From a virus, in the IMG/VR virus record IMGVR_UViG_3300036766_000949, positions 1-22,825 of that record: a stretch of 22,825 bases of DNA; one strand, written 5' to 3'. Positions 1 through 7,514 of this stretch are shown piece by piece; within the stretch, counting starts at the first letter, position 1; each line of letters opens with the position of its first letter. The notes beneath the pieces were generated by a model. That model was not told where the DNA came from. It ran no database searches and worked only from the letters and a program-made list of their open reading frames with translations. Position numbers and translations under genes: made by a program.

Positions 1-780
1 CCGGACCTGCACCGCAACCACCGCGGTCGCGGTGCCGGTGTGGGTGTCCTGTACCGCGACCGCGGCCGTGGTGGTGACGGTGCGCGTCGTCGCGGCCAGG
101 TTCGCCATGACGATGCAGGCCGCGGCCCAGTTCGCTGCGTTCTGGATCGTGCCGTCGGCCTTGTACTGCGTCCCGCTAGCGCCGCTCTTCCACCCCGTGA
201 TCTGCCGGATGTTCGTGGTGGTGCCGCCGCCGCTGGTCCCGTTCGTTCCGGTCGAGGTGTAGCCGGAGCCGGCGCTCGCCGTGTCCGCGCTCGTGGCGTT
301 GACCCCGATGTGCTCGAGCACCAGGGTGCCGCCGGCCGGGTCGCTACCGTAGGTCGCCGCGGCCAACCCGGAGTCAGGGCTCGCCGAGTTCCCGGTGGTG
401 GCGATCGCGGCGCCGACGTCCCAGGCCCAGCCGGCCACCCCCGTCGTGAACTTGGAAGCGGCCGAGGCGACTGAGGTCGAGCCCACGCTCAGGTTGAAGT
501 TGATCTTGTCGACGCCGGACGTCATCGCGACGGTGCAGACCGCCGTCCAAATCTGGGCGCGGACGAAGCCGGTGTTCTCGACGTCGGAACGCTTCGTCCA
601 GACGTTCCCCTGCGAGTCGGTGACGCTGAGCGTGGTGGCGCTGCCCGGCACGAGGCAGGTCACGAACGCCACCATGAGCTGATCCACGCTGACCGCGCTC
701 GTGATGGTCAGCGCGAGCAGAGTCTGGGCGCTCCCACTCTTCGAGTTCGCCGTGCCCAGGTTGGTGCGGGTAATCGCCAC
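1..780 (-). CDS. Partial virion/tail-type beta-rich protein, 3' end beyond left edge
   Basis: The minus-strand frame from 780 down to base 1 is open for 260 codons without a stop and leaves the window, so the C-terminus is missing. It starts with GTG at 780-778, directly after the TAG of the upstream gene (783-781), with GAGGTG as a possible ribosome site. The protein starts MAITRTNLGTANSKSGSAQT and is rich in Thr, Ser, Ala, Gly and Val with few charged residues. It has beta-strand-like stretches (TLLALTITSAVSVDQL, TTLSVTDSQGNVWTK) and a Thr/Val-rich end (TTTAAVAVQDTHTGTATAVV). This composition is typical of extracellular beta-sandwich domains of phage tail, fibre or decoration proteins, and the position after the capsid module fits. 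I recognise no specific family. Function is inferred from composition and context only. Confidence 0.7.
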   Translation of the reverse strand, partial: MAITRTNLGTANSKSGSAQTLLALTITSAVSVDQLMVAFVTCLVPGSATTLSVTDSQGNVWTKRSDVENTGFVRAQIWTAVCTVAMTSGVDKINFNLSVGSTSVASAASKFTTGVAGWAWDVGAAIATTGNSASPDSGLAAATYGSDPAGGTLVLEHIGVNATSADTASAGSGYTSTGTNGTSGGGTTTNIRQITGWKSGASGTQYKADGTIQNAANWAAACIVMANLAATTRTVTTTAAVAVQDTHTGTATAVVAVQVR

Positions 781-1215
781 CTACACCTCGGGGTTCGCGG
801 TCACGATGACGCGGTTGTCGTAGGCCTGGTGGAAGACCAGGGTCTTCGTCGCGGTGACCTCGCCGCACTTCCGACACGCCACGTTCTTCTGGATGCCGAC
901 CACCTCGCGCACCAACGGCCGGGCGTCCGGCAGGTCCTCGAGGTCGCAGTTCCAGTACTTGATCGCCTTCTCCGCGTTGCCGGGGTCGACGCGGAGCTCG
1001 ATCGTGGGGAGCCCCTCCCACTGCGGCACGAGCTCGATGCGGACCACGCGCGCCCAGTCGAGCCCGGCGACGCTCCTCGACAGGCCGAGCTCGTCGAGCT
1101 GGTAGACCCACGGCCCGCCGCGGCGATCGTCGTACTGGGCCCGCCACAGGTAGCGGAACTTCTCGTTGCGGAAGTCGGGCTTGGTCAGCCCGGGGGGGAG
1201 TGTCGGGGCGTCCAT
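781..1215 (-). CDS. Conserved-looking hypothetical virion-region protein (144 aa)
   Basis: The protein starts MDAPTLPPGLTKPDFRNEKF and ends VIVTANPEV. The ATG at 1215-1213 is preferred because the residues upstream of it in this frame are low-complexity Arg/Ala/Gly typical of a wrong-frame shadow. The nearest purine-rich motif (GAGG) lies about 12 bases upstream, so the ribosome site is weak. The sequence is mixed alpha/beta and well balanced, with a central stretch (DWARVVRIELVPQWEGLPTI) and one CxxC pair (ACRKCGE) near residues 114-117 that might bind metal. The next gene starts immediately after its stop, so the two are probably co-translated. I do not recognise the family. By position it may be a head-tail or tail-associated protein. 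Confidence 0.6.
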   Translation of the reverse strand: MDAPTLPPGLTKPDFRNEKFRYLWRAQYDDRRGGPWVYQLDELGLSRSVAGLDWARVVRIELVPQWEGLPTIELRVDPGNAEKAIKYWNCDLEDLPDARPLVREVVGIQKNVACRKCGEVTATKTLVFHQAYDNRVIVTANPEV

Positions 1216-1307
1216 TGGATTGAAGGCCTCAAGGAGTTCGGTGGGGAGCGGGGCGGGCCTGGCCGCGGTATGGGTGCCGAGACACGCAGCCGCCGCTCCC
1301 CCCTCGG

Positions 1308-1652
1308 TTACGGGGTGGCGGGCGGCGGTACCTCCGGGGGCGCGGCGGGCGCGGGGTAGACCGGCTTCCCGATCGCCACGTTCACGCAGGGCGCGTCGGC
1401 CCCGATGACCGAGAACTCGTAGGTCCGACTCTGCCACTTCCCGCCGCTCGAGATCTCGAGGGTGACGCGCGTCGAGCCGTGCCGGCCCGTCGGCACGAAG
1501 GCGCCGGCAGCGCCGCTGGCGTCGAACACGACCTCGAGGACGTCGTAGCGGCTCTGCTCGACCCGCACGGCGTCGTCGAGCACGACGGGCTTCCCCTCGG
1601 CGTCGAGGATCTTGAACGGGACCTTCTGGCAGGTGTCGTGGAGCTGCTGCAT
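1308..1652 (-). CDS. Small beta-rich hypothetical protein, Pro-rich tail (114 aa)
   Basis: The ATG at 1652-1650 has a clear Shine-Dalgarno (AAGGAG, about 6 bases upstream). The N-terminal and central part looks like one small beta-sandwich: KVPFKILDAEGKPVVLDDAV, then VLEVVFDASGAAGAFVPTG and STRVTLEISSGGKWQSRTY, ending in a Pro/Ala-rich tail (PAPAAPPEVPPPATP). The alternation of strand-like segments resembles Ig-like or carbohydrate-binding accessory domains of virions, but no family can be named. It lies 9 bases after the lipoprotein gene and 92 bases before the next gene. The role is inferred only from being among virion genes. Confidence 0.6.
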   Translation of the reverse strand: MQQLHDTCQKVPFKILDAEGKPVVLDDAVRVEQSRYDVLEVVFDASGAAGAFVPTGRHGSTRVTLEISSGGKWQSRTYEFSVIGADAPCVNVAIGKPVYPAPAAPPEVPPPATP

Positions 1653-1661
1653 CGGATCTCC

Positions 1662-1988
1662 TTACGGGATGATGGCGGAGGCCGCCCCGAACGTGAGGTA
1701 GGACAGGGCGGCGCTGATGCCGGCCTTGAACAGGTCGGAGGCGATGTCGGAGAGCTTCCCGCCCTTGGCCCGCGCGCAGGGCCCCGCCGTCGTGAAGGCC
1801 CCGTCGGCGGAGCTGGTCGCGACCGCGCCGGCGGGGGCGCACGCCTCCGCCTCGCTCTGGCCGAAGGCGGCCGCGGTGAGGGCGTAGCCATCGGCGCGCA
1901 GGTCGACGCGGGACATGGCGCAGCCCGCTACGACGCAGACGAGGACGGCGAGCAGTAGGTCCCTGCCGATCTTCTTCTTGAGGCCCAT
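1662..1988 (-). CDS. Predicted lipoprotein (108 aa)
   Basis: The N-terminus is MGLKKKIGRDLLLAVLVCVV followed by AGCAMS: a positively charged start, a hydrophobic core and a lipobox (VAGC) with Cys at residue 23. This is the classical type II signal peptide, so the mature protein is probably lipid-anchored in a bacterial membrane. The rest is Ala/Gly-rich, with a hydrophobic C-terminal segment (GISAALSYLTFGAASAIIP) that could insert into or lie on a membrane. Its start overlaps the upstream stop by one base (TGATG). Phage lipoproteins act in lysis (Rz1-like spanin subunits) or superinfection exclusion. The holin-like gene two positions upstream makes a lysis link possible, but this protein is longer than typical Rz1 and no partner Rz is seen. 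Confidence 0.65.
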   Translation of the reverse strand: MGLKKKIGRDLLLAVLVCVVAGCAMSRVDLRADGYALTAAAFGQSEAEACAPAGAVATSSADGAFTTAGPCARAKGGKLSDIASDLFKAGISAALSYLTFGAASAIIP

Positions 1989-2509
1989 CAGATCTCGTCG
2001 TAGCGGTAAGTCAAAGTGCGCGCCGTCTTGACGCCGTTCGTGGCCGTGCTGAGCACGCCGATCTGCTGCAGCACGTAGTCCTGGGAGCCGTAGCTGGCGC
2101 TGGCCGTGATCGCGCCGGCGCTGCTGTTGACGGTGAGCGGTGAGGTGGAGTCGTAGCTGTTGACGTTGGCGGTGCCGCCGAGTTGCCCCGCCTCGTCCGC
2201 GGCGGTGCCGGCCGCGTAGCTCGGCGTGGTGCCGGCGAAGAGGTCGCAGCTGTTGACCCAGTCGCTGGGCTTGGCGGCGGCGAAGAAGCGGATGTTGCCG
2301 ATCTGAGAGCCGAGGCCCGAGGCGACGTAGAGCTTGGTGTACTTCCGCCAGCCGTACTTGGTGCCGGCGGCCGGCACGGGCACGGGGGCGTTGAGGTCGG
2401 CCGTGTCGTTGTCGGCGAGCTTGTGCCGCATCTCGGCGCTGGCGACGTTGGTGATCGTCGGCGACGCCGTCGACCCATGCCAGGAATGCACCTCCACAGT
2501 AGCTGACAA
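1988..2509 (-). CDS. Probable virion structural protein (173 aa, TTG start)
   Basis: The frame begins at TTG 2509-2507, which has a strong Shine-Dalgarno (GGGAGG, about 5 bases upstream); no ATG gives a comparable length. The protein starts MSATVEVHSWHGS and has a central motif EMRHKLADNDTADLNAPVPV followed by YGWRKYTKLYVASG, then IGNIRFFAAAKPSDW and a Ser/Thr/Ala-rich C-terminal half ending RTLTYRYDEI. The pattern of a (R/H)KLADNDT-(D)xNxPVPVP segment followed by a W(R)K(Y)T strand resembles small structural proteins I have seen in environmental siphovirus-like genomes. I recall this as a pattern, not as a named family. It overlaps the lipoprotein start by one base. A surface or head-tail role is plausible but unproven. 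Confidence 0.6.
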   Translation of the reverse strand: MSATVEVHSWHGSTASPTITNVASAEMRHKLADNDTADLNAPVPVPAAGTKYGWRKYTKLYVASGLGSQIGNIRFFAAAKPSDWVNSCDLFAGTTPSYAAGTAADEAGQLGGTANVNSYDSTSPLTVNSSAGAITASASYGSQDYVLQQIGVLSTATNGVKTARTLTYRYDEI

Positions 2510-2533
2510 GCTAGCCTCCCGTCCTCAGCCCGT

Positions 2534-2782
2534 TCACTTGACGATGATGCCGGTGATCGGCTGATTCGTGAGGTAGCGGAGCGCGATGTTGGCGAAGCCC
2601 ATGAGGGGCACGCCGTACTTGGGCGGCACGATGCCGCCGACCTGGACCGCGGTGCCGAGCACGTTGGCCCAGAACATCTTCGAGGTGAGCAGGGACTTGC
2701 CGGTCTTCACAGATTCCTCCTTGGCCGCGTTCACCGCCGAGCGGAGCCGCAGCGCGATCTTGAGTTCGTCGAGCGGGTTCAC
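2534..2782 (-). CDS. Small membrane protein, holin-like (82 aa)
   Basis: The GTG at 2782-2780 overlaps the upstream stop (GTGA), giving a protein that starts MNPLDELKIALRLRSAVNAA. After a charged amphipathic N-terminal part comes SKMFWANVLGTAVQVGGIVP, PKYGVPLMGFANIALRYL and TNQPITGIIVK. The two hydrophobic segments around residues 35-50 and 55-70, with the 'WANVL ... IP ... ANIALR(Y/F)LT(N/K)(Q/E)PI' pattern, are typical of small phage membrane proteins often annotated as holin-like. Holins form inner-membrane lesions to time lysis. No endolysin is seen in the window, so the lysis assignment is tentative. Confidence 0.6.
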   Translation of the reverse strand: MNPLDELKIALRLRSAVNAAKEESVKTGKSLLTSKMFWANVLGTAVQVGGIVPPKYGVPLMGFANIALRYLTNQPITGIIVK

Positions 2783-2976
2783 TTGGTCCGCATGCCGGCG
2801 CCGTGGATGGCGCGATCGCCGCGCGCCGGACCGCACTCGCCACTGCGGATCGCGACGACGCGGTCCGCGTTGGCCAGCACGTCGGCTGCGGTCATGGTCA
2901 GCGTAGCGCCGGCGGCGTAGCGCCGGTCTCCCAGCTTGACTTCGCACCCAGGCTTCACGACGACGGTCTTCAACAT
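2779..2976 (-). CDS. Small hypothetical protein (65 aa)
   Basis: The protein starts MLKTVVVKPGCEVKLGDRRY at ATG 2976-2974 and continues AAGATLTMTAADVLANADRV. This looks like a small beta barrel or SH3-like fold (short strands, a GDRRY turn, then a helix) followed by a basic tail ending GAGMRTK. Its stop overlaps the GTG of the holin-like gene by 4 bases, supporting translation as a pair. It is the first gene after the capsid gene and its downstream hairpin. No strong Shine-Dalgarno is visible. The position fits small capsid-accessory or head-completion proteins, but I do not recognise it. Confidence 0.55.
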   Translation of the reverse strand: MLKTVVVKPGCEVKLGDRRYAAGATLTMTAADVLANADRVVAIRSGECGPARGDRAIHGAGMRTK

Positions 2977-2991
2977 GGTGGTGGTGTGATT

Positions 2992-3015
2992 CGGGGGGCC
3001 CCGGAGGGCCCCCCG
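2992..3015 (-). terminator. Strong GC hairpin after the capsid gene (terminator or attenuator candidate)
   Basis: A perfect 10-bp stem (CGGGGGGCCC pairing with GGGCCCCCCG) encloses a 4-base loop. It lies 22 bases after the stop of the major capsid gene and 15 bases before the next start. Reading leftward it is followed by AATCACACC rather than a T-run, so it is not a textbook intrinsic terminator. It may reduce read-through or stabilise the 3' end of the abundant capsid mRNA. Confidence 0.5.
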
Positions 3016-3037
3016 TCTCTGTTGGCCAGCTCTGCGA

Positions 3038-4459
3038 TCAGATCTGGACGTTGCGGAGGATGGCCACGGCCGGATCCGACTCGAACCAGCCCCGGAACGT
3101 GACGCGCCGGAGCGCGACGAGGATGGTCTGGTCCGTGACCGGAACGTACTGGCTCGCGAGCTTGGTCGCGCGCCGGTCGCCGTGCATGAACTGAGAGACG
3201 TTGACGCACATCACGAGGCCGCGGTCGGTCGTGACGCCGTCGTAGACGCCCGTGGTGGAGAGGTTCTCGCGCATCTTCGGCGAGAGGATGATCGGGATGC
3301 CGTCGATCTGCGCGATCTGCCCGGTGAGGATGGTCGCGTTCGGGCCGAGCTTGTCCACCGTGATGACGGGGGACGGGTTGGTCGCGGACATCGGGTCCTC
3401 GACCTGGAGCATCTTGATGGCGCCCGCCATGCCCACGGCGTAGACGAGCTGGCTGACGTCCGCCCCGTACTTGCCCATCTTCACCCGCAGGGTGCGGAGG
3501 TCGGTGAGCCCGATCCGGGACTTGTCGGAGCAGGTGTTCGTGACCTTGGCGCCGGACACGGCGAGCTTGCGCAGGCCCTTCCAGGCCTTCCGGCCGTCCG
3601 TGGAACCGGTGACGTCCGAGTCCTGGTGGGTCCCGGTGGTGTCGCCGTTGATGTCGCAGTCCTCTTCCTGGTTGGCGATCGCCAGGGCGATCTTCTCGTT
3701 CAGGTACGGCAGCACGGGGACGATGACGTCCTCCCGGGCCTCCTCGCTGAACGTGGTCCGCACGCCGATCTTCTTGGAGGTCAGCGTGAGTGTGCCCGGG
3801 TTCGGATCCTCGGAGCTGTCCGAGAACGAGGACTTCACCCGGTTGCCGGCGGTGAGGTCGGCGTCCGCGTCACCCTGCTCGGTGACCATGTACGCCGTGG
3901 CGTCGTCCCCTTCGATCGGGAACGTGTAGGGGTCGTTCGGCATGTCGATGCGCCGGAACAGCCCCGCGACGCGGAGCTGCATGCGAACCTGCTTGTGGAG
4001 CGAGCTCGAGAAGACGTTCGGGATCCAGCTGTCGAGCCCGGTCGCCCCCGTGTCGAGGCTCTTGCGGAGGATCGGGAGATCCTCCATGGCGCGCTTGTAG
4101 TAGTCCGTGGTGCGGACATCGACGCGCGCGTCGTCCTCGTCACGCAGGACGTGACTGAGGATCAGGAGGTCGTCGTTCACCTTGTGCAGGTGCCGATCCT
4201 CGTCCGTGAGAGGGGCGCGCTTGAGGCGCGCTCCGATGACCGCGCGCGTGCTGCTGGCGCTCTCGCCGCGCTCGCGGTCTGCGTCTTCGCGATCGTCCCC
4301 GCCAGTGCGGCCGGTGGGGGTGAGCTTGCCGGCGATGCCCTCGAGCGACGCCTGCATGCGGACCTTGGCCTCCTTGCCCTCCGGCGTCGACTCGTCCAAG
4401 CGGCCGAGCTCGTCGCGGAGCGCAGAGAGTTCCCTGAGTGCTTCCTGATTGCGTGCCAT
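3038..4459 (-). CDS. Major capsid protein, HK97 family
   Basis: This 473-residue protein forms the icosahedral shell. Residues 1-50 are charged and helical (RNQEALRELSALRDELGRLD), like the delta/scaffold domain at the N-terminus of HK97-type capsid precursors, which the prohead protease removes; a low-complexity Asp/Glu/Arg stretch follows near 55-70. The body contains typical HK97-fold segments: TDYYKRAMEDLPILRKSLDT before the N-arm/E-loop region, KKIGVRTTFSEEAREDVIVP, NEKIALAIANQEEDCDINGD (spine helix and loop) and a C-terminal strand region ending RRVTFRGWFESDPAVAILRN. It follows the protease gene by 78 bases. A Shine-Dalgarno-like AAGGAGG lies about 16 bases upstream of the ATG, rather far. 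Family assignment rests on these motifs plus portal-protease-capsid order. Confidence 0.92.
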   Translation of the reverse strand: MARNQEALRELSALRDELGRLDESTPEGKEAKVRMQASLEGIAGKLTPTGRTGGDDREDADRERGESASSTRAVIGARLKRAPLTDEDRHLHKVNDDLLILSHVLRDEDDARVDVRTTDYYKRAMEDLPILRKSLDTGATGLDSWIPNVFSSSLHKQVRMQLRVAGLFRRIDMPNDPYTFPIEGDDATAYMVTEQGDADADLTAGNRVKSSFSDSSEDPNPGTLTLTSKKIGVRTTFSEEAREDVIVPVLPYLNEKIALAIANQEEDCDINGDTTGTHQDSDVTGSTDGRKAWKGLRKLAVSGAKVTNTCSDKSRIGLTDLRTLRVKMGKYGADVSQLVYAVGMAGAIKMLQVEDPMSATNPSPVITVDKLGPNATILTGQIAQIDGIPIILSPKMRENLSTTGVYDGVTTDRGLVMCVNVSQFMHGDRRATKLASQYVPVTDQTILVALRRVTFRGWFESDPAVAILRNVQI

Positions 4460-4537
4460 GATGGTTCTGGCTGATCCTCCTTAAGTGGTGTGCCCGCGGT
4501 TGGTCCCGGCCGCGGGTAGCGCCGGCTTGCCCTGTGA

Positions 4538-5518
4538 TCAGGCGGCCTGGGTGACTCCGAGGCCCTCCGCGAGTGCCTTGATGCGGGTCTCCATGCTGGT
4601 GAGCGTCGCGGCCTGCTCGTCGTTCCGCGCCCGCTTCTGGCGCAGCAACTCGTTGCCGGCGGCGAGGGCCACTGGCTCGACGTCGTCGAGACGCGTTTCG
4701 TGCTCCGTGCTCTTGGCCTCGAGCGTGTCGAGGCGTGCAGTCAGCTTCACGATGAACTCCTCCGGGGCGCTGCACTCGACGCAGATCGCCCATTCCAGGT
4801 CGCCGGCGGCGGCCGCGAACGCCCGCACGTCGGTGTCGGCAGTCTCGCAGACCGCACAGGTGCCCTTGATCCAGGCCGGCAACACGCAGCGGACCTCGAG
4901 CGGATCCCCCGGAGGCTCCTTGGCCGCCGGCGAGGCGACGCCGCGCTCCTTCAGGATCACGAGCAGCTGATCGGTCGAGGCGCTGCGAAGATCGGGCGCC
5001 TCGTCGTCGAGCATCGAGACCTTGAAGAGCTTGCCGGTCTCGTCGAGCGTGAAGATCGACTGCCGGTTGGCGGGAATCGAGACGACGCTGATCTCGTACA
5101 GCTCCAGCTGGGTGATGTGGTACACCTCGTCCATGTCGTACTCGCCGTCGAGCTCGCGGAATCCGATACTGAAGGTGCGCAGCACGCCGGCCTTGACGAG
5201 CCGGATCGTCTCGTCCGACGCGACCGTGCCGGGCACGATGCAGCCGCTGACCCAGAGGCCCTCCGCCTTGACCGCGAGGTCGTCGAAGTACCCGATCGGC
5301 GTTTCCACGTTGTGCTGCAGGAGCATGATCGGGTTCTGCTTGTAGGTGTCGATCGTGCCGCTGAACGCCCCGACCTCGACGATCTCCTTGTAGCGATCGA
5401 CGTTCGGAGTGTTCGCGTAGCCCGAGATCCGCACGCCGCCCTCGGGGGTCGGGATGACGGAGAGCTGCGTGAGCTGGAAGCTCTTGGTGCGGCCGCGGAT
5501 CTGCTTGGTCGTTGCCAT
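4538..5518 (-). CDS. Prohead protease, HK97 type, with C-terminal Cys4 and coiled-coil extension
   Basis: This is the serine protease that matures the prohead. The expected His-Ser-Glu triad is visible: His69 (MLLQHN), Ser117 (LRTFSIGF) and Glu142 (LELYEISVVSIPAN). The catalytic domain covers about residues 10-165. At 326 residues it is longer than typical S78-type proteases (about 180-220). The extra C-terminal part holds two CxxC pairs (Cys221/224 and Cys246/249), spaced like a small zinc site, then a Glu/Arg/Leu-rich helical segment (about 253-320) that looks like a coiled coil. The extension could act as scaffold or recruit the protease to the capsid precursor; that is inference. It sits between portal and capsid genes, the usual HK97 order, 8 bases after the portal stop. 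Confidence 0.92.
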   Translation of the reverse strand: MATTKQIRGRTKSFQLTQLSVIPTPEGGVRISGYANTPNVDRYKEIVEVGAFSGTIDTYKQNPIMLLQHNVETPIGYFDDLAVKAEGLWVSGCIVPGTVASDETIRLVKAGVLRTFSIGFRELDGEYDMDEVYHITQLELYEISVVSIPANRQSIFTLDETGKLFKVSMLDDEAPDLRSASTDQLLVILKERGVASPAAKEPPGDPLEVRCVLPAWIKGTCAVCETADTDVRAFAAAAGDLEWAICVECSAPEEFIVKLTARLDTLEAKSTEHETRLDDVEPVALAAGNELLRQKRARNDEQAATLTSMETRIKALAEGLGVTQAA

Positions 5519-5526
5519 ACTGTGTT

Positions 5527-7128
5527 CTATTCTACTGTCCCGCTTCTGGTGTCCGCGTACCGAGCCTGCAACCGGTCCAGCGCGGCGAGAATCTCCGCGT
5601 CGACCTCGTCCGCGATGCCCTTCGTCGGGCCCTTCATCGGTGCGCCGCCAGGATCGGCTCCCGCGGGGTCACCTTCGGCGGGGTTGTTCGGATCCGTCGC
5701 GACGTTGCCGTTCGGATCCGCCGGCACCGCGGCGCCCGCGACCTTCGCAAACGGGTTGGTGTCGTCCTTGATCGGCACCATGGCCTGGTTGGTCCACATC
5801 ACCCGGGCCCAGGCCGGAGGCTGGACGTGCGGGTACAGCTCGGCGAGCACCATCTCGAGGCTCCAGCCGGAGGCGAAGAGCGTGCGGGCCGCCTGCGAGC
5901 GCACCAGCTCCTTCTGCACGTCCTCCTTGAGGGCCGGGATCGCGCGGGTGTTCGGGACCAGCTCGAGCTCGCCGGGGAACAGGCCGACCAGCTCGCGGTT
6001 GAGGCTCCCCAGCACCTTCTCGAGCAACGGGAAGATCGTGAAGTAGTAGAAATTCACGACCTGCTGCGCGATGCCCGCGCTCTGGTTCGTGGTCTTCTCG
6101 CCACCGGAGAGCCCGGCAACGGCGAGTGGCACGCCGAGCAGGGCGAGGATCTCGTCGCGGCTCATGCGGCGCGCCTCTAGCCAGTCGAGATCCTTCGGGC
6201 TGAGCGCGATCTTGTCGTACTTCAGGCCGCCGCTCAGGATGATGACCTGGCCCGCCTTGTCCTTGCCGCCCGAGACCATGCGCTTGATCTCGGCGCGGAG
6301 GCGCCGCATCGTCTTGTCGTCGATGTCGTGCTCGGTGCTGACCGAGCCCGCCGGCCACGCCCCGTTCTGCATGAAATTCCGGTTCCACTCGACGGAGCTG
6401 AGATCAGTGCCGATCGGCGCCGAGGCGACCGTGATCGGGGACAGGCCCCAGTAGTCGTTGGCTGGGTGTGCCTCGCGGATGTGGATGATCTCGTCGGCGG
6501 TGAACGTGACGGTGCGATCCGAGAGCTGGTACCGGTACTCCTTCACCTTCGTGCTGGCGTTGCCCGCGACGATGGTCATGCGGGTCGGGTTCAGCACGTA
6601 GAGCGACGTCGGCCGCTTGAACCCGTCGCGCTCCGCCTTCTCGATGAAGCAGTTGCCGGTCAGCTTGAGGCTGACCGCGATCTGCTCGAAGAAGTCGAAG
6701 CGGCTCGTGTACGGGTTCGGGTGTAGCAGCAGGTCGCGCAGGCCGCCGGCGGGCGAGTCGAGGACTGCGCCGGGCTTGCCCTTCTGCTTGGACCGGATGA
6801 TCTGGAACGGGATCTGGGCGAAGGCGCTCGCGATGCGGTTGACGCCGATGTAGACCCAGGTGCAGCGCCCGTAGGTGCGCTGGAGCTTCTCGAGGTTCTG
6901 CTCCGCGGCCTCGACGTACTGCGTCGGGTCGAAGGCACGCGCGGTGTAGGCCTCCGCCTTGGCGGTGCGTCGGCCGATGGCGCGCTTCGCGCCGCGCGGC
7001 TGTGGCCCGTACGGGTTGGCGATCTCGACGAGGGCGGCGCTGGCCGCAGACCGCTTCGCGGGCGCTACTCGAGCGCGGGATCGGCTCGGACGGGGCTTGG
7101 CCTTGGCGGCCTGACGCTTCGCTGCCAC
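5527..7128 (-). CDS. Portal protein, HK97 family
   Basis: The 533-residue product forms the dodecameric portal ring at the capsid vertex through which DNA is packaged. Recognisable stretches are YIGVNRIASAFAQIPFQIIR near the start of the core, LLLHPNPYTSRFDFFEQIAV, TGNCFIEKAERD, the wing-type SLYVLNPTRM, DEIIHIREAHPANDYWGLSP, then EWNRNFMQNGAWPAGSVS and the RDEILALLGVPLAVAGL segment, all characteristic of HK97-type portals. The start is GTG at 7128, directly behind a run of seven G residues; an ATG 8 bases upstream is out of frame. The first 30 residues are very basic (Lys/Arg/Ala-rich) and the C-terminal 60 residues are Pro/Gly/Asp-rich, both probably disordered. The next gene is the prohead protease. 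Confidence 0.93.
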   Translation of the reverse strand: MAAKRQAAKAKPRPSRSRARVAPAKRSAASAALVEIANPYGPQPRGAKRAIGRRTAKAEAYTARAFDPTQYVEAAEQNLEKLQRTYGRCTWVYIGVNRIASAFAQIPFQIIRSKQKGKPGAVLDSPAGGLRDLLLHPNPYTSRFDFFEQIAVSLKLTGNCFIEKAERDGFKRPTSLYVLNPTRMTIVAGNASTKVKEYRYQLSDRTVTFTADEIIHIREAHPANDYWGLSPITVASAPIGTDLSSVEWNRNFMQNGAWPAGSVSTEHDIDDKTMRRLRAEIKRMVSGGKDKAGQVIILSGGLKYDKIALSPKDLDWLEARRMSRDEILALLGVPLAVAGLSGGEKTTNQSAGIAQQVVNFYYFTIFPLLEKVLGSLNRELVGLFPGELELVPNTRAIPALKEDVQKELVRSQAARTLFASGWSLEMVLAELYPHVQPPAWARVMWTNQAMVPIKDDTNPFAKVAGAAVPADPNGNVATDPNNPAEGDPAGADPGGAPMKGPTKGIADEVDAEILAALDRLQARYADTRSGTVE

Positions 7129-7243
7129 CCCCCCATGGTAGTGTCCCGCTTCTGGGGGCCTGAAACGGAATCTGCCCGCCGCTTGCGGAACGCCACGGAA
7201 CCCGGCGCTTCCGGCCGGTGGCGGCCGAGGCGGCGCGCCGAAA

Positions 7244-7504
7244 CTAAGTGCAGCGCGTTACGGACGCTCCGTCAGGCAGCTGCTCGATCTGGGGCGGGGT
7301 GGTCTTGAAGTACTCCGCGGCGAGTTCGACGAAGAAGGCCGCGTCCGCCACTCCGATCTCCGTCGGGGTCTGCTCCGAGAATCGGCGCTCCGCGTCCGCG
7401 CGATCCTCGGAGGACATTGCTAGGTAGGCGCGGTGCCACGCCGCGAAGATCTTCTCGAAGTCCTTCTGCGTACCGGACACTAGTACCTGCGCGTTCTGCT
7501 CCAT
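7244..7504 (-). CDS. Small hypothetical protein (86 aa)
   Basis: The ATG at 7504-7502 has a good Shine-Dalgarno (GGGAGGA, about 5 bases upstream) and lies 10 bases after the exonuclease stop, so the two genes are probably one unit. The protein starts MEQNAQVLVSGTQKDFEKIF, continues with AAWHRAYLAMSSEDRADAER and ends SVTRCT. It appears mostly alpha-helical and acidic. No motif or family is recognised. Its pairing with a lambda-type exonuclease raises the possibility of an accessory role in recombination, but nothing in the sequence proves this. A 115-base gap without a clear gene separates it from the portal. Confidence 0.6.
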   Translation of the reverse strand: MEQNAQVLVSGTQKDFEKIFAAWHRAYLAMSSEDRADAERRFSEQTPTEIGVADAAFFVELAAEYFKTTPPQIEQLPDGASVTRCT

Positions 7505-7514
7505 CGGTCCTCCC

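Noticed and set aside
3182-4474. Plus-strand frame of 430 codons opposite the capsid gene
   Set aside because: Low-complexity Arg/Val/Asp-rich product mirrors the capsid codons; no ribosome site; the minus frame has HK97 capsid features.
4700-6046. Plus-strand frame of 448 codons opposite protease and portal
   Set aside because: Spans two well-supported minus-strand genes and shows no family features.
5536-7155. 14-base direct repeat TGTCCCGCTTCTGG at 5536-5549 and 7142-7155, flanking the portal gene
   Set aside because: Could suggest a cassette boundary, but one copy is coding (end of the portal gene), flanks diverge at once, and a match of this length is not far from chance in a 23-kb GC-rich window.
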